From positions 491,001 to 555,000 of the forward strand of contig JAKGBX010000002.1 in the NCBI GenBank assembly GCA_021555075.1: DNA of 64,000 nucleotides, written 5' to 3'. The notes under the pieces are model-generated. The model did not search any database. It was not told the origin of the DNA and saw only the letters and a program-made list of their open reading frames with translations. Below are positions 35,011 to 44,365 of the stretch, one piece after another. Source of the DNA: Rhodobacteraceae bacterium LMO-JJ12. Its GTDB lineage: Bacteria > Pseudomonadota > Alphaproteobacteria > Rhodobacterales > Rhodobacteraceae. Each line of letters begins with the position of its first letter. Positions within the stretch are counted from its first letter, which is position 1. The translations under genes and the position numbers were made by a program.

Positions 35011-35856
35011 GTGGTATCCCGACTGACAAGCGCTTTTGTGCGCGCAGCTCTGATGGCATTGCTTATTGCAGTGCCTTCTCTCATGCTGCCGGATGTCAGC
35101 TCGGACACGACGCAGATCGTGGTTCTGGTGGCGATCCTGGCCTTCCTGCTGACCTTGACCGAATACTTCAGCCAATACCCCTCTATCGTCGAATTCCGCT
35201 TTGCGCCGCCGTTCAACCGGCTGAGGTTTATTGCGCTTTTCGCAACGGTCTTAATGCTGTCGATGATCATGGCGGGCAAAACTGACCCAACCAATATGTC
35301 GACGCTAGTAACCAAGCTGGGCACGCTTTTGGGCACGGCCATTGATTTCCCCTATTCGCCAGTGCGTCTGGTGGTGTTGATGATGCCCGCCAATAGCCCG
35401 CCCGAGCTTTTGTCGTCGGTGCGAACGGCGGCTGGGATCGCTTACATGGTGTCGTTGGTGACACTGTTTGTCTTTGTAAGCATGGTGCGCCTGTTCGGCT
35501 GGCCAACCCGCAAGGGGGCTTTCAACGTCTGGATCAACCTGCCCTTATTTGACCCGACGGCGGGTGGTGATGTGTTGGCCCGGCTCAAACGCGATGCCGG
35601 TCTTAACATTGTATTAGGGATTTTGCTGCCATTCTTGATCCCGGCGGTTGTGAAGGCCGCGGCGGAACTGATTGATCCGATCTCGATGGACAATCCGCAG
35701 ACACTGATTTGGACGATGAGCGCATGGGCCTTTTTGCCGGCAAGTATGATCATGAGAGGCATCGCGATGAGTCGCGTGGCCGATCTGATCGCGGAAAAGC
35801 GGCTGCGGACTTATGCAGAGGCGAAGGCCGACGGCGAGGAATTGCAAATCGTTTGA
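35011..35856 (+). CDS. Uncharacterised multi-spanning membrane protein
   Basis: About 281 residues with six hydrophobic segments in two groups (residues 8-60 and 75-100, then 145-170, 205-228 and 245-265 of this start). I do not recognise the family. GTG 35011 is chosen because the hydrophobic part begins nearby and GAAGGGAA precedes it; the frame is open from 34912. The stop overlaps the start of the exported EEP-family gene (TTGA), so they probably form a two-gene operon. The C-terminal tail is charged. Confidence 0.65.
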   Translation: MVSRLTSAFVRAALMALLIAVPSLMLPDVSSDTTQIVVLVAILAFLLTLTEYFSQYPSIVEFRFAPPFNRLRFIALFATVLMLSMIMAGKTDPTNMSTLVTKLGTLLGTAIDFPYSPVRLVVLMMPANSPPELLSSVRTAAGIAYMVSLVTLFVFVSMVRLFGWPTRKGAFNVWINLPLFDPTAGGDVLARLKRDAGLNIVLGILLPFLIPAVVKAAAELIDPISMDNPQTLIWTMSAWAFLPASMIMRGIAMSRVADLIAEKRLRTYAEAKADGEELQIV

Positions 35857-36944
35857 TCTTGTTGGCGCTGCTTTGGGCGGCGTTGATACCTGGGCTTGCG
35901 CGGACCGAGACCCTGCGGATCGCGACTTTCAATACAGACCTTTCCCGCAAGGGGCCGGGGCTTTTGCTGCGGGATATCCTGAAGGGTGACGAACAGGCCG
36001 AAGCGGTTGCCGGGGTGATTGCCCAGGCCGCGCCCGATGTTCTGATTCTCAACGGCATCGACTACGACCATGAAGGGCTGACGCTTGCGGCGTTGATCGA
36101 GCGGATTGCATCGGGCGGGCACAAGATGTCGTATCGGTTTGCGGCACGGCCCAACAGCGGCTGGGCGACGGAACTCGATCTTGATGGCGACGGAAGGCGT
36201 GGTGACCCTGGTGATGCGCAGGGTTGGGGCCGTTTTGCAGGAGATGGCGGTATGGCGGTATTGTCGCGCTATCCTATCGGTGCGGTGCGCGATTTGAGCG
36301 GATTGATCTGGGCCGAACAGGACTGGGCCTTGTTGCCCATGCAAGACGGGACGGTCTTTCCGTCGCAGGCTGCTATAGAGATACAGCGCTTGTCATCGGT
36401 GGCGCATTGGGTGGTGCCTGTGGATGTGGCGGGGCGGGTGCTGACCCTGATGGCGTTTCACGCCACACCGCCGGTGTTTGACGGCCCCGAGGACCGTAAC
36501 GGCAAGCGCAATCATGATGAGATCATGCTGTGGCGGCATTTGCTTGATGGCAGGCTGGGACCGGCGGGTGGGCCTGTCCCAGAAACTGCGTTTGCGGTCA
36601 TCGGTGATGCCAATCTCGATCCGGTGGATGGCGAGGGGATCAAAGTGGCGATACGTGGATTGCTTGGCGATAAGCGGTTGCAGGATGTGCGCCCGGCCAG
36701 CGAGGGGGGCAGGGTGGCAGCGGATCCTGGCCACAACGGCGATGCGGCGTTGGATACCGTCGATTGGAAGGGCATCGAAGATGGTGGCGGGCCGGGCAAT
36801 CTGCGGGTGGATTACGTGTTGCCTTCTGCCGATCTGGACGTGTTGGGCGCGGGCGTTGTCTGGCCCGCGCCCGGGCAGTCAGGCGCTGATCTGGTGCGCA
36901 AGGCCAGCCGGCATCGGCTTGTCTGGGTGGATGTCGGCTGGTAG
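35853..36944 (+). CDS. Exported endonuclease/exonuclease/phosphatase-family protein
   Basis: About 363 residues with a signal peptide (ILLALLWAALIPGLARTE) and an EEP-fold domain. Visible motifs: LRIATFNTDLS near residue 22, a DVLILNGIDYDHEG segment near 60, AVIGDANLDPVDGEG near 247 with the catalytic Asp and Asn, and DYVLPSADL near 325. The terminal His is probably in SRHRLVWVDV. Such proteins hydrolyse phosphodiesters in nucleic acids or lipids. A TTG start overlapping the previous stop is assumed because no ATG fits; TTG codons just downstream are alternatives. It overlaps the convergent SDR gene by 66 bases. Confidence 0.8.
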   Translation: MILLALLWAALIPGLARTETLRIATFNTDLSRKGPGLLLRDILKGDEQAEAVAGVIAQAAPDVLILNGIDYDHEGLTLAALIERIASGGHKMSYRFAARPNSGWATELDLDGDGRRGDPGDAQGWGRFAGDGGMAVLSRYPIGAVRDLSGLIWAEQDWALLPMQDGTVFPSQAAIEIQRLSSVAHWVVPVDVAGRVLTLMAFHATPPVFDGPEDRNGKRNHDEIMLWRHLLDGRLGPAGGPVPETAFAVIGDANLDPVDGEGIKVAIRGLLGDKRLQDVRPASEGGRVAADPGHNGDAALDTVDWKGIEDGGGPGNLRVDYVLPSADLDVLGAGVVWPAPGQSGADLVRKASRHRLVWVDVGW

Positions 36945-37790
36945 CGCGGCAAGCATAACCTCGCGCATCGGGGTGGGCGCGAAATCGGGCAGAAGCGCGT
37001 TGAAGCGAGTGGGTGAGAGGGTATGCGGCGTGTTCCAGAGATAGCGCATCTCGACAAGTTCGCGGGCGAGTTCCCAGACCGGGGTCGTCAGTCGCAACGC
37101 CCACCATGGGAAACGTGACAGTGCCAGCGGGCGCATCAACTCGTGCTCGAGGGCGGTTTTTAATTCGTTGAATGTGAAGGCGTGACCGGGAAAGGGGATG
37201 TCTTCGAACTGCGAGAGTTGTTCGCGTTTCTCGGCCAACATTTGCAATGCGCGGGCCCAATCGGGCAAAAAGGCGTGGGACTGGATCGTATCGGGGTCGC
37301 CGGGCACCGTTATTTTGCCGGACTTGATCGATCGCAGCGCCAGGACGCTGAAGATATCACTGTTGTGTTCGGGGTCGATCCAATTGCCCGCGCGCAGAAT
37401 GATGGTTTGCACGCCACTGTCGCGATAGGCCCGCTCCATATCGAGGCGGATTTTGCCTTTGCGGGAGCAGGGGCTGGGTGGCGTGGTTTCGGACCATTCG
37501 CCGCCCGTTGCGCCGAAATGATAAACATTGCCGGGAATGATCACGCTGGAACCGGAGGCTTTGGCGGCGGCAATCACCTGTTCAGTGATCGCGGGAATGA
37601 TCTCGGACCAATTATGATAATTGGGTGGGTTGAGCCCGTTGACGATGATGTCGGCACCCATGGCAGCTTGGGTCATGTCGTCGGTCTTGCGGTCGTAGCG
37701 GCGGATGCTCCAACCGGTAGATTCGAGGGCACGGGCGGCATGTGTGCCGACCTTGCCTGATGCGCCGAGGATGAGAGCGGTTTTGGCCAT
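36879..37790 (-). CDS. NAD(P)-binding epimerase/SDR-type protein
   Basis: A 303-residue Rossmann-fold protein. The dinucleotide motif is TALILGASGKVGTHAARAL at the N-terminus; IIPGNVYHFG (about residue 105) contains a plausible active-site Tyr, although the classical YxxxK is not clear, and ILRAGNWIDP is near 150. It resembles extended or atypical SDRs that act on nucleotide sugars or as NmrA-like sensors. ATG 37788-37790 has GGAGGCTCCC directly upstream. It is divergent from the LysR gene, the usual layout for a regulator and its target. Confidence 0.8.
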   Translation of the reverse strand: MAKTALILGASGKVGTHAARALESTGWSIRRYDRKTDDMTQAAMGADIIVNGLNPPNYHNWSEIIPAITEQVIAAAKASGSSVIIPGNVYHFGATGGEWSETTPPSPCSRKGKIRLDMERAYRDSGVQTIILRAGNWIDPEHNSDIFSVLALRSIKSGKITVPGDPDTIQSHAFLPDWARALQMLAEKREQLSQFEDIPFPGHAFTFNELKTALEHELMRPLALSRFPWWALRLTTPVWELARELVEMRYLWNTPHTLSPTRFNALLPDFAPTPMREVMLAALPADIHPDKPMPAGLAHQISA

Positions 37791-37872
37791 GGGAGCCTCC
37801 TGTTGCTGAAATCTGCAATGAAAGTAGGGCGACCAAGAGGGAATAGGAATTGCCAAAAATTTGCTATCTGAT

Positions 37873-37886
37873 ATTCATAATTGAAT
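37873..37886. promoter_or_regulatory. Small palindrome at the LysR start
   Basis: ATTCA-TAAT-TGAAT is a perfect inverted repeat in the 94-base divergent gap and overlaps the LysR ATG. It may be the LysR autoregulatory site. No clear ribosome-binding site precedes that ATG, so leaderless or weak translation is possible. Confidence 0.4.
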
Positions 37887-38802
37887 GGATAAAGCGTTAG
37901 ACAAACTCGACTGGGCGTTGATTCAGGCCTTTCTGGCGGTGGCGGAAGAGGGTTCGCTGAGCGCAGCAGCCCGCCGATTGGGAGCCAGCCAGCCGACATT
38001 AGGGCGCCAGATCAAGGCCGTTGAGGTTGAATTGGGGCTGGACCTGTTCCGGCGGCATCCGAAAGGGCTGGAGTTGAGTGAGGCAGGCGCGGCGCTGGTT
38101 GCTCCGGCGCGTGCGATGCGTGAGGCGATGCGTGAGATCGCACTTTTTGCGGCGGGGCAGGAGGCGGGATTGGCGGGTGCCGTGCGGATTACGGCGTCGG
38201 AAATGGTGTCGCACCACGTGTTGCCGCCGATCCTGGCCCGGATCAGACAAGAGACGCCGGACGTCGAAGTGGAATTGGCGCCAACTGATACCACGGAAAA
38301 CCTGCTCTATCGTGAGGCCGATATCGCGGTGCGGATGTATCGGCCCGAGCAGTTGGATGTTGTGGCTCGGTATCTGGGAGAGATCGAATTGGGGATGTTT
38401 TCATCCAAGGCCTATCTGGCGCGTTGCGGAATCCCGAAAGGGCCAGAGGAAATGCAAGAGCATGATCTGGTGGGGTACGACCGTAGCGAACTAATCATTC
38501 GAGGGATGCGTGAGGCCGGGTTTGCGATCGGTCGGGAGGATTTCAAGACTCGATGCGACTGTCAGACCACCTATTGGGAATTGGTGCGAGCGGGATGTGG
38601 TATCGGGTTTGGCCAAGCAATGGTGGCACGGGCCGATCCGGACATGGTGGAGATCGATCTCGGGGTTCCGTTGCCGAGCCTGCCCGTCTGGCTGGCCGCG
38701 CATCAGGGATTGCGCCATACGCCGAGGGTGCGGCTGGTCTGGGGGATGCTTGTCGATGGGCTGAGTGAGGTTGTGAGTTTGAAAAAGGAGGTCTCGGGGT
38801 GA
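37885..38802 (+). CDS. LysR-family transcriptional regulator
   Basis: A 305-residue regulator. The winged helix-turn-helix spans residues 10-65 (LIQAFLAVAEEGSLSAAARRLGASQP), followed by a linker helix and a substrate-binding-like domain from about 95 (GAVRITASEMVSHHVLPPIL). It is transcribed away from the SDR gene, its probable target, and lies upstream of leuB, 90 bases away. The effector is unknown. Confidence 0.92.
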   Translation: MDKALDKLDWALIQAFLAVAEEGSLSAAARRLGASQPTLGRQIKAVEVELGLDLFRRHPKGLELSEAGAALVAPARAMREAMREIALFAAGQEAGLAGAVRITASEMVSHHVLPPILARIRQETPDVEVELAPTDTTENLLYREADIAVRMYRPEQLDVVARYLGEIELGMFSSKAYLARCGIPKGPEEMQEHDLVGYDRSELIIRGMREAGFAIGREDFKTRCDCQTTYWELVRAGCGIGFGQAMVARADPDMVEIDLGVPLPSLPVWLAAHQGLRHTPRVRLVWGMLVDGLSEVVSLKKEVSG

Positions 38803-38892
38803 CTGCGAACCATGGATGCACGTTGGTTTCTTGACGCTGCGACGCCAGAGGGGTAGGCGGAGAGCGACAGTTTTCAGGAAGGACCACACCCC

Positions 38893-39999
38893 ATGAGCAA
38901 CCCCTCGCTTCTCATCCTGCCCGGTGACGGGATCGGCCCCGAAGTCATGGTCGAAGTGCGCAAGATCATCGATTGGTACGGTGCCAAGCGCGACATGCCG
39001 TTTGACGTAAGCGAAGACCTCGTGGGTGGCTCGGCCTATGACAAGCATGGCGTGCCGCTGGCCGATGAAACAATGGCCAAGGCGCAAGAGGTGGACGCGG
39101 TATTGCTTGGCGCCGTGGGCGGGCCGAAATACGACAATCTTGATTTCAGCGTAAAGCCCGAGCGCGGGTTGCTCAGGCTACGCAAGGAGATGGACCTGTT
39201 TGCCAACCTGCGTCCCGCCCAGTGTTTCGACGCGCTGGCCGATTTTTCGTCGCTCAAGCACGATGTGATTGCCGGGCTCGACATCATGATTGTGCGCGAG
39301 CTGACTTCGGGCGTCTATTTCGGAGAACCGCGCGGGATTTTTGAGGAAGGCAACGAACGCGTAGGGATCAATACCCAGCGTTACACCGAGAGCGAGATCG
39401 ACCGCGTGGCACGCTCGGCGTTTGAGCTGGCACGCAAGCGGGGTAACAAGGTCTGCTCGATGGAGAAGGCCAATGTGATGGAAAGCGGCATTCTGTGGCG
39501 TGAAGTCGTGCAGAAGGTGCATGATGAGGATTACCCGGATGTCGAGCTGAGCCACATGTATGCCGATGCGGGCGCGATGCAGTTGACCCGCGCGCCCAAG
39601 CAATTCGACGTGATCGTGACCGACAACCTTTTCGGCGATATCCTGAGCGACGTGGCGGCGATGCTGACCGGTTCGCTTGGGATGCTGCCCTCGGCTTCTC
39701 TCGGGGCGCCGATGGCGAATGGCCGGCCCAAGGCGCTTTACGAGCCGGTGCATGGCTCGGCGCCTGATATTGCCGGACAGGGCAAGGCCAATCCGATCGC
39801 CTGTATCCTGAGCTTTGCCATGGCGCTGCGCTATTCCTTCGATCAGGGGGCAGAGGCCGACCGACTTGAGAAAGCGGTTGAGGATGTTCTGGCCGATGGG
39901 TTGCGCACCGCCGATCTGTTGGGCGAAGAAGGCAAGACGCCGGTGTCGACTGCTGAAATGGGCGACGCAATTGTTGCCAAGCTTGAAGCGTCACTCTGA
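38893..39999 (+). CDS. leuB: 3-isopropylmalate dehydrogenase
   Basis: Oxidatively decarboxylates 3-isopropylmalate to the precursor of leucine, using NAD and a divalent metal. The 368-residue protein shows [17 protein letters not shown] at the start, VGGPKYD near residue 76, the catalytic Tyr in [11 protein letters not shown] near 155, and the metal-binding [16 protein letters not shown] near 240. ATG 38893 follows CAGGAAGGACC. It is separated from leuCD by about 4 kb of unrelated genes. Confidence 0.97.
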   Translation: MSNPSLLILPGDGIGPEVMVEVRKIIDWYGAKRDMPFDVSEDLVGGSAYDKHGVPLADETMAKAQEVDAVLLGAVGGPKYDNLDFSVKPERGLLRLRKEMDLFANLRPAQCFDALADFSSLKHDVIAGLDIMIVRELTSGVYFGEPRGIFEEGNERVGINTQRYTESEIDRVARSAFELARKRGNKVCSMEKANVMESGILWREVVQKVHDEDYPDVELSHMYADAGAMQLTRAPKQFDVIVTDNLFGDILSDVAAMLTGSLGMLPSASLGAPMANGRPKALYEPVHGSAPDIAGQGKANPIACILSFAMALRYSFDQGAEADRLEKAVEDVLADGLRTADLLGEEGKTPVSTAEMGDAIVAKLEASL

Positions 40000-40078
40000 G
40001 GTAGTAGTGCTTTCAAGCCGGGGCGGCTGAGGTTGGAATCAGGCGCCTTATGTTTCGCGATACGCGGATTGTCAGAGG

Positions 40079-40127
40079 CAGGAGTGGGGGCCAGCCCCAC
40101 TCCCCCGAGATATTTCAGGTCAGAGGA
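40079..40127. repeat. GC-hairpin intergenic repeat, copy C
   Basis: A hairpin AGTGGGGG...CCCCACT (40083-40101) is followed by CCCCCGAGATATTTCAGGTCAGAGGAAGG, a diverged tail of the same family as the copy at 1010. It lies 80 bases after leuB and may serve as its mRNA end. Confidence 0.6.
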
Positions 40128-40245
40128 AGGCGTAAGGGCGCGTTAACGTGTTTCGGGTTTACACTGAAACATGTGGATCGAAAGGCGCGTTCGAGCGACA
40201 CGCGAGAGACAGCGTATCTTAACTCCTTTTTTGACCTTTGACGCT

Positions 40246-40491
40246 CTAACCGCCGACGAGTCGGTTGAGCAGCACGACTTCGCTGTCGGGGCGGATCGGG
40301 GTGGCCCAGGTGTCATTGTAGATCTTGCCGTCGATTGAAACGGAAACCCCGCGCGCGAGCTGTGGTCGAAGCGCGGGGTATTTTTCTTCGAGTTGGGCGA
40401 GCAGTTCGCGCAGGTTTGTGGCGTCGACCTCGACCTCTGGAGTGCCATCAGCGAGTTCTGCCAGAGCACCCCAGAGACGAACCGCAACCAT
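40246..40491 (-). CDS. MoaD/ThiS-family sulfur-carrier-like protein
   Basis: An 81-residue ubiquitin-fold protein ending in Val-Gly-Gly, the terminus that receives sulfur as thiocarboxylate in MoaD. It begins VAVRLWGALAELADG and contains NLRELLAQLEEKYPALRP, the usual helix. The start is two bases after the stop of the molybdopterin-binding subunit, so it is the last gene of the coxMSL-type operon. It could serve as a dedicated sulfur carrier in molybdopterin synthesis; no MoaE gene is adjacent. Confidence 0.82.
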   Translation of the reverse strand: MVAVRLWGALAELADGTPEVEVDATNLRELLAQLEEKYPALRPQLARGVSVSIDGKIYNDTWATPIRPDSEVVLLNRLVGG

Positions 40492-40493
40492 CC

Positions 40494-42737
40494 TTATTGC
40501 GCCTTCATTGCCGCCAGAACCTTGGGCGGGGACATCGGCAAGGAAGTGAGGCGGACCCCCGCGCCACGCGAGACCGAATTGGCGATAGCCGCCAACGGCG
40601 GCACGATCGAAGTTTCGCCAACGCCGCGCACGCCGTAGGGATGGCCGGGGTTGGGGATTTCGAGGATCACTGGTTCGATCATCGGCAGGTCGGAGGCGAC
40701 GGGAATGCGATAGTCGAGGAAACCTGCGTTTTGCAGTCGGCCATCCTCGCCATAGATGTATTCCTCGTTCAGCGCCCAGCCGATGCCCTGAACGGCACCA
40801 CCCTGGAATTGTCCTTCGACATAGGCAGGATGCACCGCCTTTCCTGCATCCTGAAATACGCTATAGCGCAAGACCTTGACCGCGCCGGTCTCCGGGTCGA
40901 CCTCGGTATCGACCATATGGGTCGCGAAGCTGACCCCGGCACCTTCGGCCGTGACCTCGTGATGCCCGGCAATCGGTCCGCCTGTCTTGGAGGCGATGGC
41001 GGCGATTTCGGCCACGCTCATCGGCGGGAATTTACCGGCGTTTGGTCCGGCAGGTTGGGCTGCGCCATCGACCCATTCGACGGCATCGGGATCAATGCCC
41101 CAGTTCATTGCCGCGCGCTGTTTCATGATCTCGATGGCATGGCGTGCAGCCTTGATCGTGGCGAGGCCGACGGCGAAGGTGACGCGGGATCCGTCGGTCA
41201 CGTCGTTCTGACCCAAGCTACCGGTATCGGCGATGATGGTGCGGACCTGTTCCAGCGGAATGCCCAATTCTTCGGCGGCCATCATCGACATTGATGCGCG
41301 CGAGCCGCCGATATCGGGATTACCTTCGGAGAGCGACACGGTGCCATCGGGGTTGATCATCAACGACACACAGGTATCGCCGCCGAAGTTGAACCAGAAG
41401 CCACAAGCCACGCCGCGTCCTTGATTGGGGCCAAGCGGTGCCGACCAGTGCGGGTGGTTTTGTGCTGCTTTCAATGTCGCTTCGAGCCCGATGGCCGGAT
41501 AGGTGGGGCCATAGGCGGCGCGCGTGCCTTCGCGGGCGGCGTTTTTGAGGCGGGTCTCGATCGGGTCGAGATTGAGCTTCTGGCACAACTCGTCAACGAC
41601 CGACTCGACGGCAAAGGCAGCCATCGGCGCACCGGGTGCGCGATAGGCGGCGGCCTTGGGTCGGTTGGTGACAACCTCCCAGCCCGAAGTACGAACATGT
41701 TCGAGATCATATGGTGCAAACCCGGTCATCGCCCCAAGCATGGCGTTCATGCCGAGAAATGCGCCGTTCTGGTAGCGATACTCGCCGGTAGCGGCGGTCA
41801 TCTTGCCGTCTTTGGTCATGCCGATCTTGATGGTGATCGAGCTTGATGAAGTCGGACCGGAGGCGCGGAAGCATTCGTCGCGCGTCATCACCATTTTAAC
41901 TGGGCGCCCCGCCTTGCGCGAGAGCGCCAGCGCGGTGGGTTCAAGGAATACGGTGGTCTTACCGCCAAAGCCACCGCCGATCTCCGAGGCTGTGACGCGC
42001 AGCTTGCCCGCTTCAATCCCGAGAATTGCGGCGCAGGTGTTGCGCACCATGTAGTGGCCCTGAGTGCAGACCCAGAGATCGCCTTGGCCATCGGCACCCA
42101 TTGTGGCGAGGCACGCGTGTGGCTCGATATAGCCCTGGTGGGTGGCGGCGGTCTTGAAGATGCGCTCTATCACCAGATCAGCAGATTTAAAGCCGGTCTC
42201 AGGCTCACCATGGCCGTAAGCGGTGCGCGAGAGCACGTTTTCTGAATAGCCTTCGGGCACGTTTTCCTGCTGACGTCCTTTGTGCAAGACCGGCGCTCCG
42301 GGTTTCATCGCCTCGTCGACATCAATGACATGCGGCAGGACTTCGAAGTCGACTTGGATCGCATCGAGCGCGGCGCGTGCAATCGAACGAGACGTGGCGG
42401 CGACAGCAGCGATGGCATGACCATCGTAGAGCGCCTTTTCACCTGCCATGCAATTGTCGAGGATATCAGAAATTGATGGATCATCGGGCTGATGGGTGAA
42501 GTCGGCGCGGGTGACAACAGCTTTCACGCCCTTCATGACCTCGGCGGCCGAGGTGTCGATGTTTTTAATACGGGCGTGAGCATGAGGGCTGCGCAAGACT
42601 GCACCCCAGAGCATGCCTGGTACGGTCATGTCGGCGCCAAAACGGGCGCGCCCCGTGACTTTGTCAATGCCATCAGGACGCAGGGGGCGCGTGCCAACAA
42701 CCTTGAACTCGCGGGTTTGGAATTCGTCTTTGGCCAT
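40494..42737 (-). CDS. Xanthine dehydrogenase-family molybdopterin-binding subunit
   Basis: The 747-residue catalytic subunit of a three-part molybdenum hydroxylase. The protein starts with the family segment VGTRPLRPDGIDKVTGRARF; cofactor-binding stretches include HQGYIEPHACLA near residue 198, GGGFGGKT near 250 and AYRAPGAP near 365; the catalytic Glu is in GVGETSIVPPLAAI near 712. The AYRAPGAP loop differs from AYRCSFR of true aerobic CO dehydrogenase, so CO is an unlikely substrate. An aromatic, purine or aldehyde substrate is more probable. The start overlaps the stop of the iron-sulfur subunit by one base. Confidence 0.92.
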   Translation of the reverse strand: MAKDEFQTREFKVVGTRPLRPDGIDKVTGRARFGADMTVPGMLWGAVLRSPHAHARIKNIDTSAAEVMKGVKAVVTRADFTHQPDDPSISDILDNCMAGEKALYDGHAIAAVAATSRSIARAALDAIQVDFEVLPHVIDVDEAMKPGAPVLHKGRQQENVPEGYSENVLSRTAYGHGEPETGFKSADLVIERIFKTAATHQGYIEPHACLATMGADGQGDLWVCTQGHYMVRNTCAAILGIEAGKLRVTASEIGGGFGGKTTVFLEPTALALSRKAGRPVKMVMTRDECFRASGPTSSSSITIKIGMTKDGKMTAATGEYRYQNGAFLGMNAMLGAMTGFAPYDLEHVRTSGWEVVTNRPKAAAYRAPGAPMAAFAVESVVDELCQKLNLDPIETRLKNAAREGTRAAYGPTYPAIGLEATLKAAQNHPHWSAPLGPNQGRGVACGFWFNFGGDTCVSLMINPDGTVSLSEGNPDIGGSRASMSMMAAEELGIPLEQVRTIIADTGSLGQNDVTDGSRVTFAVGLATIKAARHAIEIMKQRAAMNWGIDPDAVEWVDGAAQPAGPNAGKFPPMSVAEIAAIASKTGGPIAGHHEVTAEGAGVSFATHMVDTEVDPETGAVKVLRYSVFQDAGKAVHPAYVEGQFQGGAVQGIGWALNEEYIYGEDGRLQNAGFLDYRIPVASDLPMIEPVILEIPNPGHPYGVRGVGETSIVPPLAAIANSVSRGAGVRLTSLPMSPPKVLAAMKAQ

Positions 42738-43216
42738 CAGGCAGCCCCCCTCATGTCAGCGGCGGTGGCAAGCACCGCGCGGATGATCTTGTCATAACCG
42801 GTGCAGCGGCAGAGGTTGCCAGCCAGCCAGTAGCGCACTTCTTCCTCGGTCGGATTATTGTTCCGCTCAAGAAGGTTTTTGGCAGCTACGAGGATACCGG
42901 GTGTGCAGATGCCGCATTGCAGGGCGGCCATTTCGATGAATTTCTGTTGTAGAGGGTGCAGTTTGTCGCCGGTTGCCATGCCTTCGATCGTGCCGATCGT
43001 GCGACCTTCGGCCTCGGCGCCCAGCATCAGGCAAGAACAGACCAGGCGGCCATCTACAACCACGGAGCAGGCGCCACAATCGCCTGAGGCACAGCCTTCT
43101 TTCGAGCCTGTGAGATCGAGATCGTCGCGAAGCACGTCAAGCAGGGTGTCTTCGGCATTGCAGAGAAATTCAGTCTCGTCGCCGTTGATGGTGGTGGTAA
43201 CGTGGATGCGGGACAT
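42737..43216 (-). CDS. (2Fe-2S)-binding subunit of molybdenum hydroxylase
   Basis: A 159-residue electron-transfer subunit with two [2Fe-2S] clusters. The plant-ferredoxin-type cluster is held by CASGDCGACSVVV and the following CSC, residues about 42-63; the second all-helical domain carries QCGICTPG near 101 and NLCRCTGY near 135. All eight expected Cys are visible. It lies between the FAD and catalytic subunit genes, overlapping each by about one base. Confidence 0.95.
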   Translation of the reverse strand: MSRIHVTTTINGDETEFLCNAEDTLLDVLRDDLDLTGSKEGCASGDCGACSVVVDGRLVCSCLMLGAEAEGRTIGTIEGMATGDKLHPLQQKFIEMAALQCGICTPGILVAAKNLLERNNNPTEEEVRYWLAGNLCRCTGYDKIIRAVLATAADMRGAA

Positions 43217-44079
43217 CAGGCTTCTCCTTTGGCGCGGGACATGGCGATTTTGGTGGCGCGTTTGCCGAGAACGCCCGAAACGTCCTTGCGAAACTCAATC
43301 GTGCCGCGTTTGTCGTCGATCGGTGTGGCGGCGGCTGAGCAGGCAGCAGCGACCGCTTCCAGTGCAGTATCATCGCCCTTGGTACCAATCAGAGCTTTTG
43401 CGGCGGCGGGAACGAGCATGACCTTGGGGCCGACCGCACCGAGCGAGACGCGCGCGTCGGTGATGGTGCCGGTTTCATCGAATTGCACTATGACACCGCA
43501 GCCGACCACAGCAATGTCCATTTCGGTGCGCGGGATGAAGCGCAGATAGGCTGATCCAGAGCGTGGCGCCCGAGCGGGCAAGTGGACCGATGTGACCAGT
43601 TCGCCCGGTTGAAGCGAAGTCTTGCCAGGCCCTGTCGGGATATCTTCTACCGGCACGTCGCGGCTACCGCTTGGCCCCTGCACACGAACCACCGCCCGGG
43701 CAGCAACCATGGCCGGCACGCTATCGGCAGCGGGTCCGGCATTGCAGAGATTGCCGACAATCGTGGCGCGGCCCTGAACCTGGGTTGAACCGATCAGATC
43801 GGCGGCTTCGACAACACCCGGCCAGTCGCCCTTGAGCGCCTCATGTTCGTTCATTTCCGCGGAAGGTACCGCAGCGCCGATGCGCCAGCCGCCATTCTCT
43901 TCACGGGTGATTGTGGTCATTTCGTCGATGCGTTTCACGTCGATAATGGCGGATGGTGCGATCTGGCCCGCGCGCAAGCGGACCAAAAGATCGGTGCCAC
44001 CGGCAAGCACCTTGGCCTCGGGATCGGCGACAAGAAGGGCGATGGCGTCCTCAACGCTCTTCGGTGTTTCGAATCTCAT
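43216..44079 (-). CDS. FAD-binding subunit of molybdenum hydroxylase
   Basis: A 287-residue flavoprotein subunit of the CoxM type. The FAD-binding motifs are visible: VLAGGTDLLVRLRAG near residue 20 and TIVGNLCNAGPAADSVPAM near 105. The N-terminal MRFETPKSVEDAIALL is standard. It is the first gene of the operon (FAD, iron-sulfur, molybdopterin subunits, MoaD-like). The accessory genes often found with such operons (XdhC/CoxF, CoxD, CoxE, CoxG) are not seen here. The 286 bases upstream show no gene. Confidence 0.94.
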   Translation of the reverse strand: MRFETPKSVEDAIALLVADPEAKVLAGGTDLLVRLRAGQIAPSAIIDVKRIDEMTTITREENGGWRIGAAVPSAEMNEHEALKGDWPGVVEAADLIGSTQVQGRATIVGNLCNAGPAADSVPAMVAARAVVRVQGPSGSRDVPVEDIPTGPGKTSLQPGELVTSVHLPARAPRSGSAYLRFIPRTEMDIAVVGCGVIVQFDETGTITDARVSLGAVGPKVMLVPAAAKALIGTKGDDTALEAVAAACSAAATPIDDKRGTIEFRKDVSGVLGKRATKIAMSRAKGEA

Positions 44080-44365
44080 GATTTGGCCTCTCCGGCAGTG
44101 TGTCTAAATCGGAAGGGGCGAGCGGATAGATCGCGCCCGGCGCCAGAGAGAGTGCTGCGGATTCGGAGCGATGGCAACCCCTGGCTGGGTGTGTTTGTGC
44201 GTGCTGGTGTCAACGCACCAAGAGTTTGCAAACCTCCCGCCTCTTTCTTGGGTCAAGTATCTAAGTCCAAGTTTTGTGGAAAACGGAACATTCGCTTGCC
44301 TCGGCACTTTGGCATTGCCCAAACCAGAACGCGCCGAGACGCACAATTGTATCGGGGTATTCGTT

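Noticed and set aside
38811-38855. 14-codon frame before leuB as a leucine leader
   Set aside because: It has only one Leu codon, no terminator pair and no clear ribosome-binding site.
40494-44079. Aerobic carbon monoxide dehydrogenase
   Set aside because: The catalytic subunit has AYRAPGAP instead of the CO-oxidising AYRCSFR loop, and accessory cox genes are absent.
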